A stretch of 64,000 nucleotides of DNA from NCBI RefSeq assembly GCF_900240305.1, contig NZ_LT964854.1, positions 1,550,001 through 1,614,000 of the forward strand, written 5' to 3'. The stretch's first letter is position 1. Every line of letters starts with the position of its first letter. The position numbers and the translations under genes are program-made. This stretch comes from Ottowia massiliensis. Lineage in GTDB: Bacteria > Pseudomonadota > Gammaproteobacteria > Burkholderiales > Burkholderiaceae_C. The notes under the pieces were generated by a model. That model did not search any database, was not told the origin of the DNA, and saw nothing but the letters and a program-made list of their open reading frames with translations. Of the stretch, positions 26,511-35,287 are shown piece by piece.

Positions 26511-27851
26511 TCAGGGCTGGCCAGGCGCGGCGGGTTCTTCTGGTTCTTCTTTTTGCTGCGGCTCCAGCAGGGCGTTGATGGGCTGCAAGTCTTCTTCTTG
26601 CAGCGTGCCGCTGGCTTGCCGCAGCCGCAGGGCGCCGGTGAGCACGGCGTAGCGGGCGCGGGCCAGGTCGCGCCGGGTTTGGTAGAGCTGGGTCTGGGCG
26701 TTGAGCACGTCCAGGCTGATGCGAACGCCCGCTTCCAGCCCCGTCTGGCTGGCTTGCAGCGCGGTGAGGCTGCTTTTTTCTGCCGCTTGCAGCGCCGCAA
26801 CTTGCGCCAGGCCCGATTGCAGGCCGTAGAAGGCGCTGCGCACGGCCTGGGTGACGTTGCGGCGTGCGCCTTCCAGCTCGGCGCGGGCTTTGTCTTGCAG
26901 GGAAAGGGTTTCGCGCACGCGCTCTTGCACGGCAAAGCCGGCGAACAGGGGCACGTTCACGGCCACGCCCACGCTGGCGGCGCGGTGGCGGTAGGGGGCG
27001 TAGGGCATGGTGGAGACGCTGGGGTTGCCGTTGGGGTATTGCTGCCAGCCGTAGGCCGCTTGCAAGTCCACGGTGGGCAGGTGACCGGTTTTGGCTTTGC
27101 GGGTTTCCAGCTCGGCCACTTCCAGCGCCAGGCGGGCCTGGGCGATGGCGGGGCTGCGCTCTTGCGCCAGTTGCGCCCAGGCGTCGGCGCTTTCATGGCT
27201 TTCGGCGCCGGTGAGCGGGGTTTTGAGCAGGCCCTCCGGCAGCTGCACGGGTTGCGCCAGCGGGCGCGGCGCGGGCGCGGGCAGGCCGGTGACTTGCTCC
27301 AGCGCCAGGCGGGCCACGCGCCATTCGTTTTCGGCGGCGATTTCCTGCGCGTGGGCCAGGTCGAACCGGGCTTGCGCCTCGCGGCTGTCGGTGATGGTGG
27401 CGTTGCCCACTTCAAAGTTCTGGCGCGCCGATTCCAGCTGCTGGCCCACGGCGGCCTTGAAGGCGCGCGCCAGCTCCAGGCTGTCGTGCGCGGCCAGCAC
27501 GTCGAAATACGCCTGCGCCAGGCGCGTGATCAGCTCCTGGGCGGCGGCCTGCCATTGCATTTCGGCCAGCGCCATCTGGCGCTCGCCTTGCGTAGCGGTA
27601 ATGCGGTTGGCCGGGCGGTACAGCGGCTGGCTGGCGTTGAGGTTGAGACTGCGCTGGGTGAGGCTGCGGGCGTTGTCGATGGCGCCCAGGTGCACATCTA
27701 GATGCGAGCGCGTAACGTTGCCGCTCAGCCCCGCCTGCGGCAGCAGCCCCGCGCGCGCCTGCCCCGCCCGGGCGCGCGCCGCTTGCAGCTGCGCCTGGGC
27801 AGCCTGCAAGGCGGCGTCGTGCTGGCGCGCGGCATCGTGCAGGGCCATGAG
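26511..27851 (-). pseudogene. TolC-family outer membrane efflux protein, N-terminus missing because of an assembly artefact
   Basis: Outer-membrane channel component of a type I secretion or RND efflux system. The remaining about 446 residues cover most of the family: QAQLQAARARAGQARAGLLPQAGLSG, the YFDVLAAHDSLELARA helix, GNATITDSREAQARFDLAHAQEI, and the second half GVRISLDVLNAQTQLYQTRRDLARARYAVLTGALRLRQASG. The signal peptide and first residues are absent because native sequence ends at about 27851 where an Illumina adapter begins. It is therefore a cut gene, not a proven biological pseudogene. No membrane fusion protein or pump is next to it in the window. Confidence 0.88.
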
Positions 27852-27930
27852 CTGTCTCTTTATACACATCTCCGAGCCCACGAGACGGACTCCTATCTCG
27901 TATGCCGTCTTCTGCTTGAAAAAAAAAAAA
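27852..27930 (+). other. Illumina Nextera adapter contamination
   Basis: 27852-27886 matches the Nextera transposase end plus read-2 adapter (with one extra T), 27887-27894 reads GGACTCCT, an i7 index, 27895-27918 matches the P7 end, and 27919-27930 is poly-A. This order is the read-through product of a short library insert. Translated on the minus strand it yields the well-known artefact peptide FFFKQKTAYEIGVRLVGSEM. Confidence 0.97.
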
Positions 27931-28078
27931 CAAATCTTTGGTATTAGTTTTCTGTCATAGCTTACATCTTCGTTTTCTTCAAATCCGTATTTATCTCCTA
28001 CAATACTTGCCATGTATTTGCCTATTGCTGGTGATGAAGTTATGCCTGGATATTCTATACCCATGCAATCCGATAAGC
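27931..28078. other. Low-GC foreign fragment, likely contaminant
   Basis: A 148-base AT-rich piece directly after the adapter. The minus strand encodes GIEYPGITSSPAIGKYMASI followed by VGDKYGFEENEDVSYDRK, resembling the GIESPGLTxSPAIAKYV segment of FAD-dependent oxidoreductases from Firmicutes. It is most likely a library contaminant read joined to the contig. Confidence 0.85.
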
Positions 28079-28089
28079 NNNNNNNNNNN
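28079..28089. other. Assembly gap (run of N)
   Basis: Eleven undetermined bases that join the chimeric contig end to the next contig. The true distance is unknown. Confidence 0.98.
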
Positions 28090-28181
28090 CAGGTAAAGAA
28101 CGCGGCAGGCTGGTGGCGCGGCGAGGCGGCGGTTTCGCATCAGACCGGCCCGCGCCGCCAGCCTGCCGCGTTCTTTACCTG
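28090..28181. repeat. 32-bp inverted repeat at the contig end
   Basis: Arms 28090-28121 and 28150-28181 are complementary over 32 bases with one mismatch, around a 28-base loop. It starts exactly at the gap, so it may be a fold-back assembly or library artefact as easily as a genuine hairpin. Confidence 0.85.
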
Positions 28182-28290
28182 GAGCAAAGCCACAGGCTGC
28201 TGCTTGCAAAATGGGCCTGGCGGATGGAACCTGCCCGCCGGTTTTCGCTCAGAACGCCGCTTTTTGTATTCGACTGTTTCTTTTTTCGCC

Positions 28291-30645
28291 ATGTCTTTTG
28301 CTGCGCCGCTTTTGTCTCGCCTTCGTTTCATGCGCCATTGGCTGCCCGCCCTGCTGGCGGCGGCTTTTTCGGCGGCCGCGCCCGCACAGGTGGCGGGGCT
28401 GAATGTGCTGGCCAGCGGCGCGCCTGACGATGAGGTGGCCACGCCGCAAGTGCGCGCGCAGCTGCTGGCTTACGCGCCGCAGGGCGTGCCCGTGGGCGCA
28501 GAGGCGGCGGAAGCAGCGAACGCCGCCCGCCGCCCCGTGTGGCTGGGCTTGCGGCTGGAGCATCAGCCGCATTGGCATACCTACTGGAAGAACCCGGGCG
28601 ATTCGGGCCTGCCCACCAAGCTGGAGTGGACGCTGCCGCCCGGCGTGCGCGCAGGCGAAATCCAGTGGCCGCTGCCGCAGCGCCTTCCGCTGGGGCCGCT
28701 GGTGAACTATGGCTACGAGGGCACGGTGCTGCTGCCCGTGCCGCTGACCATCACGCCTGAATTCGAGCCAGGCCCGGCCGCCGAGGCGATGGAAGTGCGC
28801 CTGCATGCCTCCTGGCTGGTGTGCAAGCAAGAATGCATTCCGCAAGAGGGCGATTTCGCCATTCGCCTGCCGCTGCGCGGCTCATCGGCGCTCAATGGCG
28901 CGGCGTTCGAGCAGGCGCTGGGCCGCCTGCCGGCTGATTTGCCGTCTGGCGGGCAAACCGCCACGCTCAGCAGCGACGGCCAGCGCCTGCAAATGCGCAT
29001 CAGCGGCCTGCCCGCCAGCGTGCAGGGCCAGCCTTTGCAGTGGTTTCCTGAAACGGGCGACATCATCACGGCGGCCGTGTCACCCGCGCGCGAGGGCGCG
29101 GCTTTGACGCCCGCCACCTGGTCGCAAAAGTGGGAGGGCGATGTCTGGACGGCCAGCCTGCCCGTGGCCGACACCCGCCTTGAAAGCCCGGCTGCGCTGC
29201 CGCTGCTGCTGGCCGCCGCCGATGGGCAAAGCTGGCGCGCCCATGCCGAAGTGCAGGGCCAGTGGCCCGCCGTGCAGCCGCCGGGCGGCGTGTCGCCGCA
29301 AATGGCTGCCGCGCTGCAAGAAGGCGCTGCCGCGTCCGCTCCTGCGTCTGCTTCTTCGCCCGCTTCTTCGCCCGCCTCTTCGCCCGCCTCTTCGCCTGCT
29401 GGCGCAGCCGCCGTGCCGGCCCGCGTGTTTTTCTTTGCCCTGCTGGGCGCGCTGCTGGGGGGCATGGTGCTCAATCTCATGCCCTGCGTGTTTCCGGTGC
29501 TGGCCATCAAGGTGATTGGCTTTGCCCGGCATGGCGACAACTTGCGCGCCCAGCGCGCCGGCGGGCTGGCCTACACGGCGGGCGTGGTGCTTTCTTTCGT
29601 GCTGCTGGGCGGACTGATGCTGGCGCTGCGCGCGGCCGGGGCGCAGCTGGGCTGGGGCTTTCAATTGCAGTCGCCGCTGGTCATCGCGCTGCTGGCGGCG
29701 CTGTTTGCCGTGCTGGGGCTGAACCTGGCGGGCGTTTTCGAGTTCGGCCAGTTTCTGCCCAGCCGCGTGGCCAGTTTGCAAGCCGAAAACCCCGTGATCG
29801 ACAGCTTTCTCTCCGGCGTGCTGGCCGTGGCGGTGGCCTCGCCCTGCACGGCGCCTTTCATGGGCGCCTCGCTGGGGCTGGCCATTGGCCTGCCTGCGGC
29901 GCAAGCGCTGGCCATCTTCGCCGCGCTGGGGCTGGGCATGGCGCTGCCGTATCTGGCCGCCAGCTGGCTGCCCGCGCTGGCGCGCTGCCTGCCGCGCCCC
30001 GGCGCATGGATGGAGGTGTTCAAGAAATTCATGGCCTTTCCCATGTTCGCCACGGCCACGTGGCTGCTGTGGGTGCTGGGCCAGCAAAGCGGCATCAACG
30101 GCGCAGCCGCACTGCTGATGATTCTGGTGGCGCTGGCCATGCTGCTGTGGGCGCTGGGCCTGCAAGGGCGCGCCCGCATCGGCCTGGCCGCTTTTGCAGC
30201 GGCGGCCCTGATCGGCCTGCTGGCAGGCATTGGCCCCAACGTCACCCGCCTTGAGGAAAGCGCCGCTGCAACAGGCAACGCGGCCAGTGCGGGCAGCCGC
30301 TGGCAGCCCTGGTCTGACGCCGCCGTGCAGGCCGCGCTCAGCGAAGGCCACCCCGTTTTCATCGACTACACCGCCGCCTGGTGCGTGACGTGCCAATACA
30401 ACAAGAAAACCACCCTCGCCAGCCAGCAGGTGCTCGATGCCTTTGACGCTGCCGGCGTGCGCACCTTCCGCGCCGACTGGACGCGGCGCGACCCCGTCAT
30501 CAGCGCCCACCTGCAAAGCCTGGGCCGCAGCGGCGTGCCCACCTACGTGCTGCAAGCCAAGGGCCGTGCGCCCCAGGTATTCAGCGAAGTCATTGGCGTC
30601 GATGAAATTCTGGCCGGCCTCAAGGCGCTCGAAGCCGCGCCATGA
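28291..30645 (+). CDS. DsbD/ScsB-type thiol:disulfide interchange protein
   Basis: Inner-membrane reductase that passes electrons from cytoplasmic thioredoxin to periplasmic partners. From the ATG at 28291 it has 784 residues: a signal peptide; a large periplasmic domain with HQPHWHTYWKNPGDSGLPTKLEW and paired cysteines (VCKQECIP); a Ser/Ala/Pro hinge with four ASSP units (about 350-370); a membrane domain with redox cysteines in NLMPCVFP (Cys399) and ASPCTAPF (Cys519); and a C-terminal thioredoxin domain with WCVTC (Cys698, Cys701). The N-terminal domain is of the ScsB/CcdA-linked type rather than E. coli DsbD-alpha. A later ATG at 28330 is an alternative start. The 5' flank is next to an assembly gap. 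Confidence 0.92.
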   Translation: MSFAAPLLSRLRFMRHWLPALLAAAFSAAAPAQVAGLNVLASGAPDDEVATPQVRAQLLAYAPQGVPVGAEAAEAANAARRPVWLGLRLEHQPHWHTYWKNPGDSGLPTKLEWTLPPGVRAGEIQWPLPQRLPLGPLVNYGYEGTVLLPVPLTITPEFEPGPAAEAMEVRLHASWLVCKQECIPQEGDFAIRLPLRGSSALNGAAFEQALGRLPADLPSGGQTATLSSDGQRLQMRISGLPASVQGQPLQWFPETGDIITAAVSPAREGAALTPATWSQKWEGDVWTASLPVADTRLESPAALPLLLAAADGQSWRAHAEVQGQWPAVQPPGGVSPQMAAALQEGAAASAPASASSPASSPASSPASSPAGAAAVPARVFFFALLGALLGGMVLNLMPCVFPVLAIKVIGFARHGDNLRAQRAGGLAYTAGVVLSFVLLGGLMLALRAAGAQLGWGFQLQSPLVIALLAALFAVLGLNLAGVFEFGQFLPSRVASLQAENPVIDSFLSGVLAVAVASPCTAPFMGASLGLAIGLPAAQALAIFAALGLGMALPYLAASWLPALARCLPRPGAWMEVFKKFMAFPMFATATWLLWVLGQQSGINGAAALLMILVALAMLLWALGLQGRARIGLAAFAAAALIGLLAGIGPNVTRLEESAAATGNAASAGSRWQPWSDAAVQAALSEGHPVFIDYTAAWCVTCQYNKKTTLASQQVLDAFDAAGVRTFRADWTRRDPVISAHLQSLGRSGVPTYVLQAKGRAPQVFSEVIGVDEILAGLKALEAAP

Positions 30646-30723
30646 AGCCGCTCAAAGCCCGGCCGCAGGCGCGTAGGAACGAAGGAGCGGAAACGCAGAA
30701 GCAGAACAGGCCGCCAAAGCCGC

Positions 30724-30810
30724 ATATTCGCTCCCGAATCAATAGCGTGATGTCCTAGTGGAACGGGCGCAAAGCGGCATTTCAGCCTTCTGTATTTGCT
30801 CCTGTTTTTG
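30724..30810 (+). repeat. Dispersed ~85-bp repeat, copy 8 (overlaps the 3' end of uvrA)
   Basis: ATTCGCTCCC, AATAGCGTGATGTCCTAGTG and ATTTGCTCCTGTTTTTG. The uvrA stop codon (30782-30784) lies inside this copy. Confidence 0.93.
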
Positions 30811-33800
30811 ATTTGGCCTGGGCGGGCGCTCCAGCCGCCGCCAGCGTTCGCGCCAGGTAGCGGCCCGTGTGGCTGGCGCAGCAGGCGGCCACGGCCTCGG
30901 GCCTGCCCTGAATGACCAGGCTGCCGCCGAGCGCGCCGCCTTCGGGGCCGAGGTCAATGAGCCAGTCGGCGGTTTTGATCACATCCAGGTTGTGCTCGAT
31001 GACGACGACGGTGTTGCCCGCGTCGCATAGCTGCTGGAGCACTTTGAGCAGCATCTCGATATCGGCAAAGTGCAGGCCGGTGGTGGGTTCGTCCAGCACA
31101 TACAGGGTTTTGCCCGTGCCCCGGCGCGAGAGTTCCAGCGCGAGCTTGACGCGCTGCGCCTCGCCGCCCGATAGCGTGGTGGCGCTTTGGCCCAGGGTGA
31201 TGTAGCCCAGGCCCACTTCCAGCAGGGTTTGCAGCTTGCGGGCGATGGCGGGCTGGTCCTTGAAAAAGGCGTGCGCCTCTTCCACGGTCATGTCCAGAAT
31301 CTGCGCGATGTGGCGGCCCTTCCACTGCACTTGCAGGGTTTCGCGGTTGTAGCGCTGGCCGTGGCAGATGTCGCAAGGCACATACACATCGGGCAGAAAG
31401 TGCATTTCCACTTTCACCACGCCGTCGCCCTGGCAGGCTTCGCAGCGGCCGCCGCCGCTGGCTTGCGGCACGTTGAAGGAAAAGCGCCCGGGGCCGTAGC
31501 CGCGCTCGCGGGCCGTGGCCGTTTCGGCCATCAGCTCGCGCATGGGCGTCATCAGGCCGGTGTAGGTGGCCGGGTTGCTGCGCGGGGTGCGGCCAATGGG
31601 GCTTTGGTCCACGGCAATCACTTTGTCAAAGTGTTCCAGCCCCTCGATGGCCTCGTGCGGGGCGGCTTCGGTTTGCGCGTGGTTGAGCTGGTGCGCGGCA
31701 ACGGCCAGCAGCGTTTCATTGACCAGAGTGCTTTTGCCCGAGCCTGAAACGCCGGTCACGCAAGTGAGCAGCCCAATGGGAATGCTGACGTTCACGCCTT
31801 TGAGGTTGTTGCCGCGCGCGCCGACGATGCGCAGCGCGCCCCGGTCGGCTTTTGCGGCTTTTGCAGTTTTCGCGGCCTGGCCGCCCGCTTTTCTGCCGCC
31901 CGCCTGCTGGCCTGCCTCTTTGCCCCCTTCTTCGCCCGCCTCTCCGCCCGCTTCTTCGCGCAGGCAGGCCGGCAGGGCGCGCCGCCGGGGCACGGCGATG
32001 CGGCGCGCGCCGCTCAAGAACTGGCCGGTCACGGACTGCGGCTGCCGCGCCACTTCTTGCGCCGTGCCTTGCGCCATCACGCGGCCGCCGTGCACGCCCG
32101 CGCCCGGCCCCATGTCAATCACGCAATCGGCGGCGCGAATCATGTCTTCGTCGTGCTCGACCACCAGCACGCTGTTGCCCAGATCGCGCAAGTGCTGGAG
32201 CGTGGCGATGAGGCGGTCGTTGTCGCGCTGGTGCAGTCCGATGGAAGGCTCATCGAGCACATACATCACGCCCGTCAGGCCACTGCCGATTTGCGAAGCC
32301 AGGCGAATGCGCTGCGCTTCGCCGCCAGAAAGCGTTTCGGCGCTGCGCTCCAGGCTCAGATAGCCCAGGCCCACGTCGTTGAGAAATTTCAGGCGGCTGC
32401 CGATTTCCCGCACCACCTTGTCCGCAATGTCCGCGCGCGCGCCTTGCAGGCGCAGCGCGGCAAACCACGCCTGCGCGTCGGCCAGCGTGGCGCGACTGAT
32501 TTCGTGAATGGCGCGGGCGTCCGCCCCCTCGCCCACCGTCACGCAGCGCGCCTCGGCGCGCAGGCGCGCGCCGCCGCATTCGGGGCACGTCTGGCGGCTG
32601 CGCAAGCGGGCCAGCTCCTCGCGCACCACGGCGGAGTCGGTCTCGCGCCAGCGGCGGGCCATGTTTGGAATCACGCCTTCAAACGGGTGCTTTTTGCGCG
32701 CCGTGCGCTGCGCCTGCTCTCCGGAAGCGAAGGTGTAGCTGAAGTTGATGGCTTCTTCGCCCGAGCCGTGCAGCACCACCTGCTGCACGCGCGCAGGCAG
32801 CGCCTCAAACGGCGTGTCCACACTGAAGCCGTAATGCCGCGCCAGGCCCTCCAGCATGGCGAAGTAAAAGGCGTTGCGCCGGTCCCAGCCCTTGATGGCG
32901 CCGCCGGCCAGGCTCAGCGAAGGAAAGGCCACCACGCGCTGCGGGTCAAAAAAATCCGTGCAGCCCAGCCCGTCGCACGCCGGGCAGGCGCCCGTGGGCG
33001 AGTTGAAGGAAAACAGGCGCGGCTCCAGCTCCGCCAGCGCCCAGTTGCAGCGCGGGCAGGCAAAGCGGGTGTTGAACAGATGCTCGCGGCCGCTGTCCAT
33101 CTCCAGCGCAATGGCGCGGCCACCGGCCAGGCGCAGCGCGGCCTCGAAACTCTCGGCCAGGCGCTGGCGCTGCTGGGCCAGCGCTTCGCCTTCGCCCGCG
33201 CCGCGCACCTTGATGCGGTCGATCACCACGTCGATGTCGTGCTTTTCGGTCTTTTTCAGCGCGGGCACGTCCGCCGCTTCCAGCACCTGGCCGCCCACGC
33301 GAAAGCGCACGTAGCCCGCCGCCTGCATCTGCGCCAGCAAATCGGCGAACTCGCCTTTTTTGCCGCGCGCCACAGGCGCCAGCACCATCAGCTTCGTGCC
33401 TTCGGGCAGGGCCAGCACGGCATCCACCATCTGGCTGACGGTTTGCGCCTGCAAGGGCGTGCCGTGCTGCGGGCAGTGCGGCACGCCCGCGCGGGCGTAG
33501 AGCAGGCGCAGGTAGTCGTGAATTTCCGTCACCGTGCCCACGGTGGAGCGCGGGTTGTGGCTGGTGGCCTTTTGCTCGATGGCAATGGCCGGCGCCAGGC
33601 CCTCGATCAAGTCCACATCCGGCTTGTCCATGCGCTGCAAGAACTGCCGCGCGTAGGCCGAAAGGCTTTCCACATAGCGCCGCTGCCCTTCGGCGTAGAG
33701 CGTGTCAAAGGCCAGGCTGGACTTGCCCGAGCCGCTCAGCCCCGTGATGACCACGAGCTGATCGCGCGGAATGTCCAGATCGATGTTTTTCAGGTTGTGC

Positions 33801-33907
33801 GTGCGCGCGCCGCGCACGTGCATGGCCCGCTGGCGCAAGGCGGCAGCCAGCGGCAGGCCGTCATCAGCGGCGGCAAAAGCAGGAGATTTCGGAGTCATCG
33901 GCGGCAA
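30782..33907 (-). CDS. uvrA: Excinuclease ABC subunit A
   Basis: Damage-recognition ATPase of nucleotide excision repair. The 1041 residues contain two ABC halves: Walker A GLSGSGKSS and GVSGSGKST, signatures LSGGEAQRIRLASQIG and LSGGEAQRVKLALEL, and zinc-binding CPRCNW...CPACDGLG and CEACQGDG...CDICHGQRY. A low-complexity Gly/Glu/Lys/Ala linker at about 646-686 separates the halves and is unusual. The last 11 residues (AKSKTGANTEG) are encoded by repeat copy 8. The ATG at 33898 is an alternative start three codons in. This is the ordinary housekeeping UvrA; a giant paralogue lies at 46-52 kb. Confidence 0.97.
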   Translation of the reverse strand: MPPMTPKSPAFAAADDGLPLAAALRQRAMHVRGARTHNLKNIDLDIPRDQLVVITGLSGSGKSSLAFDTLYAEGQRRYVESLSAYARQFLQRMDKPDVDLIEGLAPAIAIEQKATSHNPRSTVGTVTEIHDYLRLLYARAGVPHCPQHGTPLQAQTVSQMVDAVLALPEGTKLMVLAPVARGKKGEFADLLAQMQAAGYVRFRVGGQVLEAADVPALKKTEKHDIDVVIDRIKVRGAGEGEALAQQRQRLAESFEAALRLAGGRAIALEMDSGREHLFNTRFACPRCNWALAELEPRLFSFNSPTGACPACDGLGCTDFFDPQRVVAFPSLSLAGGAIKGWDRRNAFYFAMLEGLARHYGFSVDTPFEALPARVQQVVLHGSGEEAINFSYTFASGEQAQRTARKKHPFEGVIPNMARRWRETDSAVVREELARLRSRQTCPECGGARLRAEARCVTVGEGADARAIHEISRATLADAQAWFAALRLQGARADIADKVVREIGSRLKFLNDVGLGYLSLERSAETLSGGEAQRIRLASQIGSGLTGVMYVLDEPSIGLHQRDNDRLIATLQHLRDLGNSVLVVEHDEDMIRAADCVIDMGPGAGVHGGRVMAQGTAQEVARQPQSVTGQFLSGARRIAVPRRRALPACLREEAGGEAGEEGGKEAGQQAGGRKAGGQAAKTAKAAKADRGALRIVGARGNNLKGVNVSIPIGLLTCVTGVSGSGKSTLVNETLLAVAAHQLNHAQTEAAPHEAIEGLEHFDKVIAVDQSPIGRTPRSNPATYTGLMTPMRELMAETATARERGYGPGRFSFNVPQASGGGRCEACQGDGVVKVEMHFLPDVYVPCDICHGQRYNRETLQVQWKGRHIAQILDMTVEEAHAFFKDQPAIARKLQTLLEVGLGYITLGQSATTLSGGEAQRVKLALELSRRGTGKTLYVLDEPTTGLHFADIEMLLKVLQQLCDAGNTVVVIEHNLDVIKTADWLIDLGPEGGALGGSLVIQGRPEAVAACCASHTGRYLARTLAAAGAPAQAKSKTGANTEG

Positions 33908-33996
33908 AAAAGCAACCGGCCATTATCCGGGGCGCGGGCCGCCGCACCCTGGGCGCAGCAGCAGGCGGCAAGCCGTGGCAAGCGGGCGCTTTCAAA

Positions 33997-34083
33997 TCAG
34001 AAACAGGAGCAAATTCAAGGGGCTTAAAAGCCTTGAGGTCCTAGTGGAACCTGCGCAACCCGCTATCAAAGAAAGAGCAAATC
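33997..34083 (+). repeat. Dispersed ~85-bp repeat, copy 9 (composite)
   Basis: Core TTGAGGTCCTAGTGGAACC with TGCGC is in plus orientation, but both ends read as the opposite strand (CAGGAGCAAATTC and AGAGCAAATC), as if two copies recombined. It fills the prfA/uvrA spacer. Confidence 0.8.
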
Positions 34084-34097
34084 AATGCGCTGGCCGC

Positions 34098-35186
34098 TCA
34101 TGGCATGAGCGCTGCCAGCTGCTCGGCCTCGCGGGCCGCTTGCAGGGCGTGCAGCACTTCGTCCAGGTCGCCTTCCATCACGGCGGCCAGTTTGTAGAGC
34201 GTGAGGTTGATGCGGTGGTCGCTCACGCGGCCTTGCGGAAAGTTGTAGGTGCGGATGCGGTCGCTGCGGTCGCCGCTGCCAATCAGGCCCTTGCGCGTGG
34301 CCGCTTCTTTGGCGGCGCGCTCGCTGCGCTCTTTTTCCTGCAGGCGCGCTTGCAGCACTTGCAGCGCGCGCGCCTTGTTGCTGTGCTGGCTGCGGCTGTC
34401 CTGGCATTCGGCCACCAGGCCCGTGGGCAGGTGCACCACGCGCACGGCGGAATCGGTTTTGTTGATGTGCTGGCCGCCCGCGCCGCTGGCGCGGAAGGTG
34501 TCGATGCGCAAATCGGCCGGGTTGAGCGTGACGGCGGCAGCCTCGTCCGGCTCGGGCATCACGGCCACGGTGGCGGCGCTGGTGTGGATGCGGCCTTGCG
34601 TTTCCGTCACGGGCACGCGCTGCACGCGGTGCCCGCCCGATTCGTAGCGCAGGCGGCCATACGCGCCTTCGCCCGCCACGCGCAGCACCACTTCCTTGTA
34701 GCCGCCCAGCTCGGCGGGCGATTCGCTCACCACTTCCACGCGCCAGCCCTGCGTTTCGGCGTAGCGGGTGTACATGCGGGCCAGATCGCCTGCGAACAGC
34801 GCCGATTCGTCGCCGCCCGTGCCCGCGCGGATTTCCACGAAGGCGTTGCGCTCGTCATCCGGGTCTTTGGGCAGCAGCAGGCGCTGCAACTCGCCCTCCA
34901 GCTGCGCCAGCTCGCTCTGGCAGGCGCAGATTTCTTCCTGCGCCATCTGCTGCATTTCCGCGTCTTGCGCGGCGTCTTGCAGCAGCGCCTGTGCGGCGGC
35001 CAGATCGGCTTCGCGCTGGCCGTAGCGCTGCCAGCGCGAGACCACGGCGCCCACTTCGGTGTGCTCGCGCGACAGGCGCATGAACTGCGTCATGTCGGCC
35101 ATGATGTCGGGCCGCGTGAGCAGAAAGTCGATTTCGGAGAGGCGCTCGGCGCGCCGTGCGAGCTGCTGGCGTATGGAGTCGTGCAT
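34098..35186 (-). CDS. prfA: Peptide chain release factor 1
   Basis: Recognises UAA and UAG and triggers release of the finished peptide. The GGQ motif is in SGAGGQHINKTDSAVR (about residue 236), and the stop-recognition region precedes it with GAYGRLRYESGGHRVQRVPVTETQGRIHTSAATVAV. The start at 35186 gives 362 residues, the usual length; the frame runs on upstream but only adds an unlikely leader. hemK/prmC, the usual partner that methylates GGQ, is not in the window. Confidence 0.95.
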   Translation of the reverse strand: MHDSIRQQLARRAERLSEIDFLLTRPDIMADMTQFMRLSREHTEVGAVVSRWQRYGQREADLAAAQALLQDAAQDAEMQQMAQEEICACQSELAQLEGELQRLLLPKDPDDERNAFVEIRAGTGGDESALFAGDLARMYTRYAETQGWRVEVVSESPAELGGYKEVVLRVAGEGAYGRLRYESGGHRVQRVPVTETQGRIHTSAATVAVMPEPDEAAAVTLNPADLRIDTFRASGAGGQHINKTDSAVRVVHLPTGLVAECQDSRSQHSNKARALQVLQARLQEKERSERAAKEAATRKGLIGSGDRSDRIRTYNFPQGRVSDHRINLTLYKLAAVMEGDLDEVLHALQAAREAEQLAALMP

Positions 35187-35287
35187 GGGGCGCGGATTGT
35201 CGCCGGGCCAGGCGGGCATGCCCATCAGGGATGAAGTAATCTCCCCGCCCGCATCTTTTCCGCGCCACGCCCCGCATCAATCTCCTC

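Noticed and set aside
27412..27933. A frame that starts in the adapter (FFFFQAEDGIRDRSPSRGLGDVYKE)
   Set aside because: This is the standard translation of Illumina adapter sequence, not a gene.
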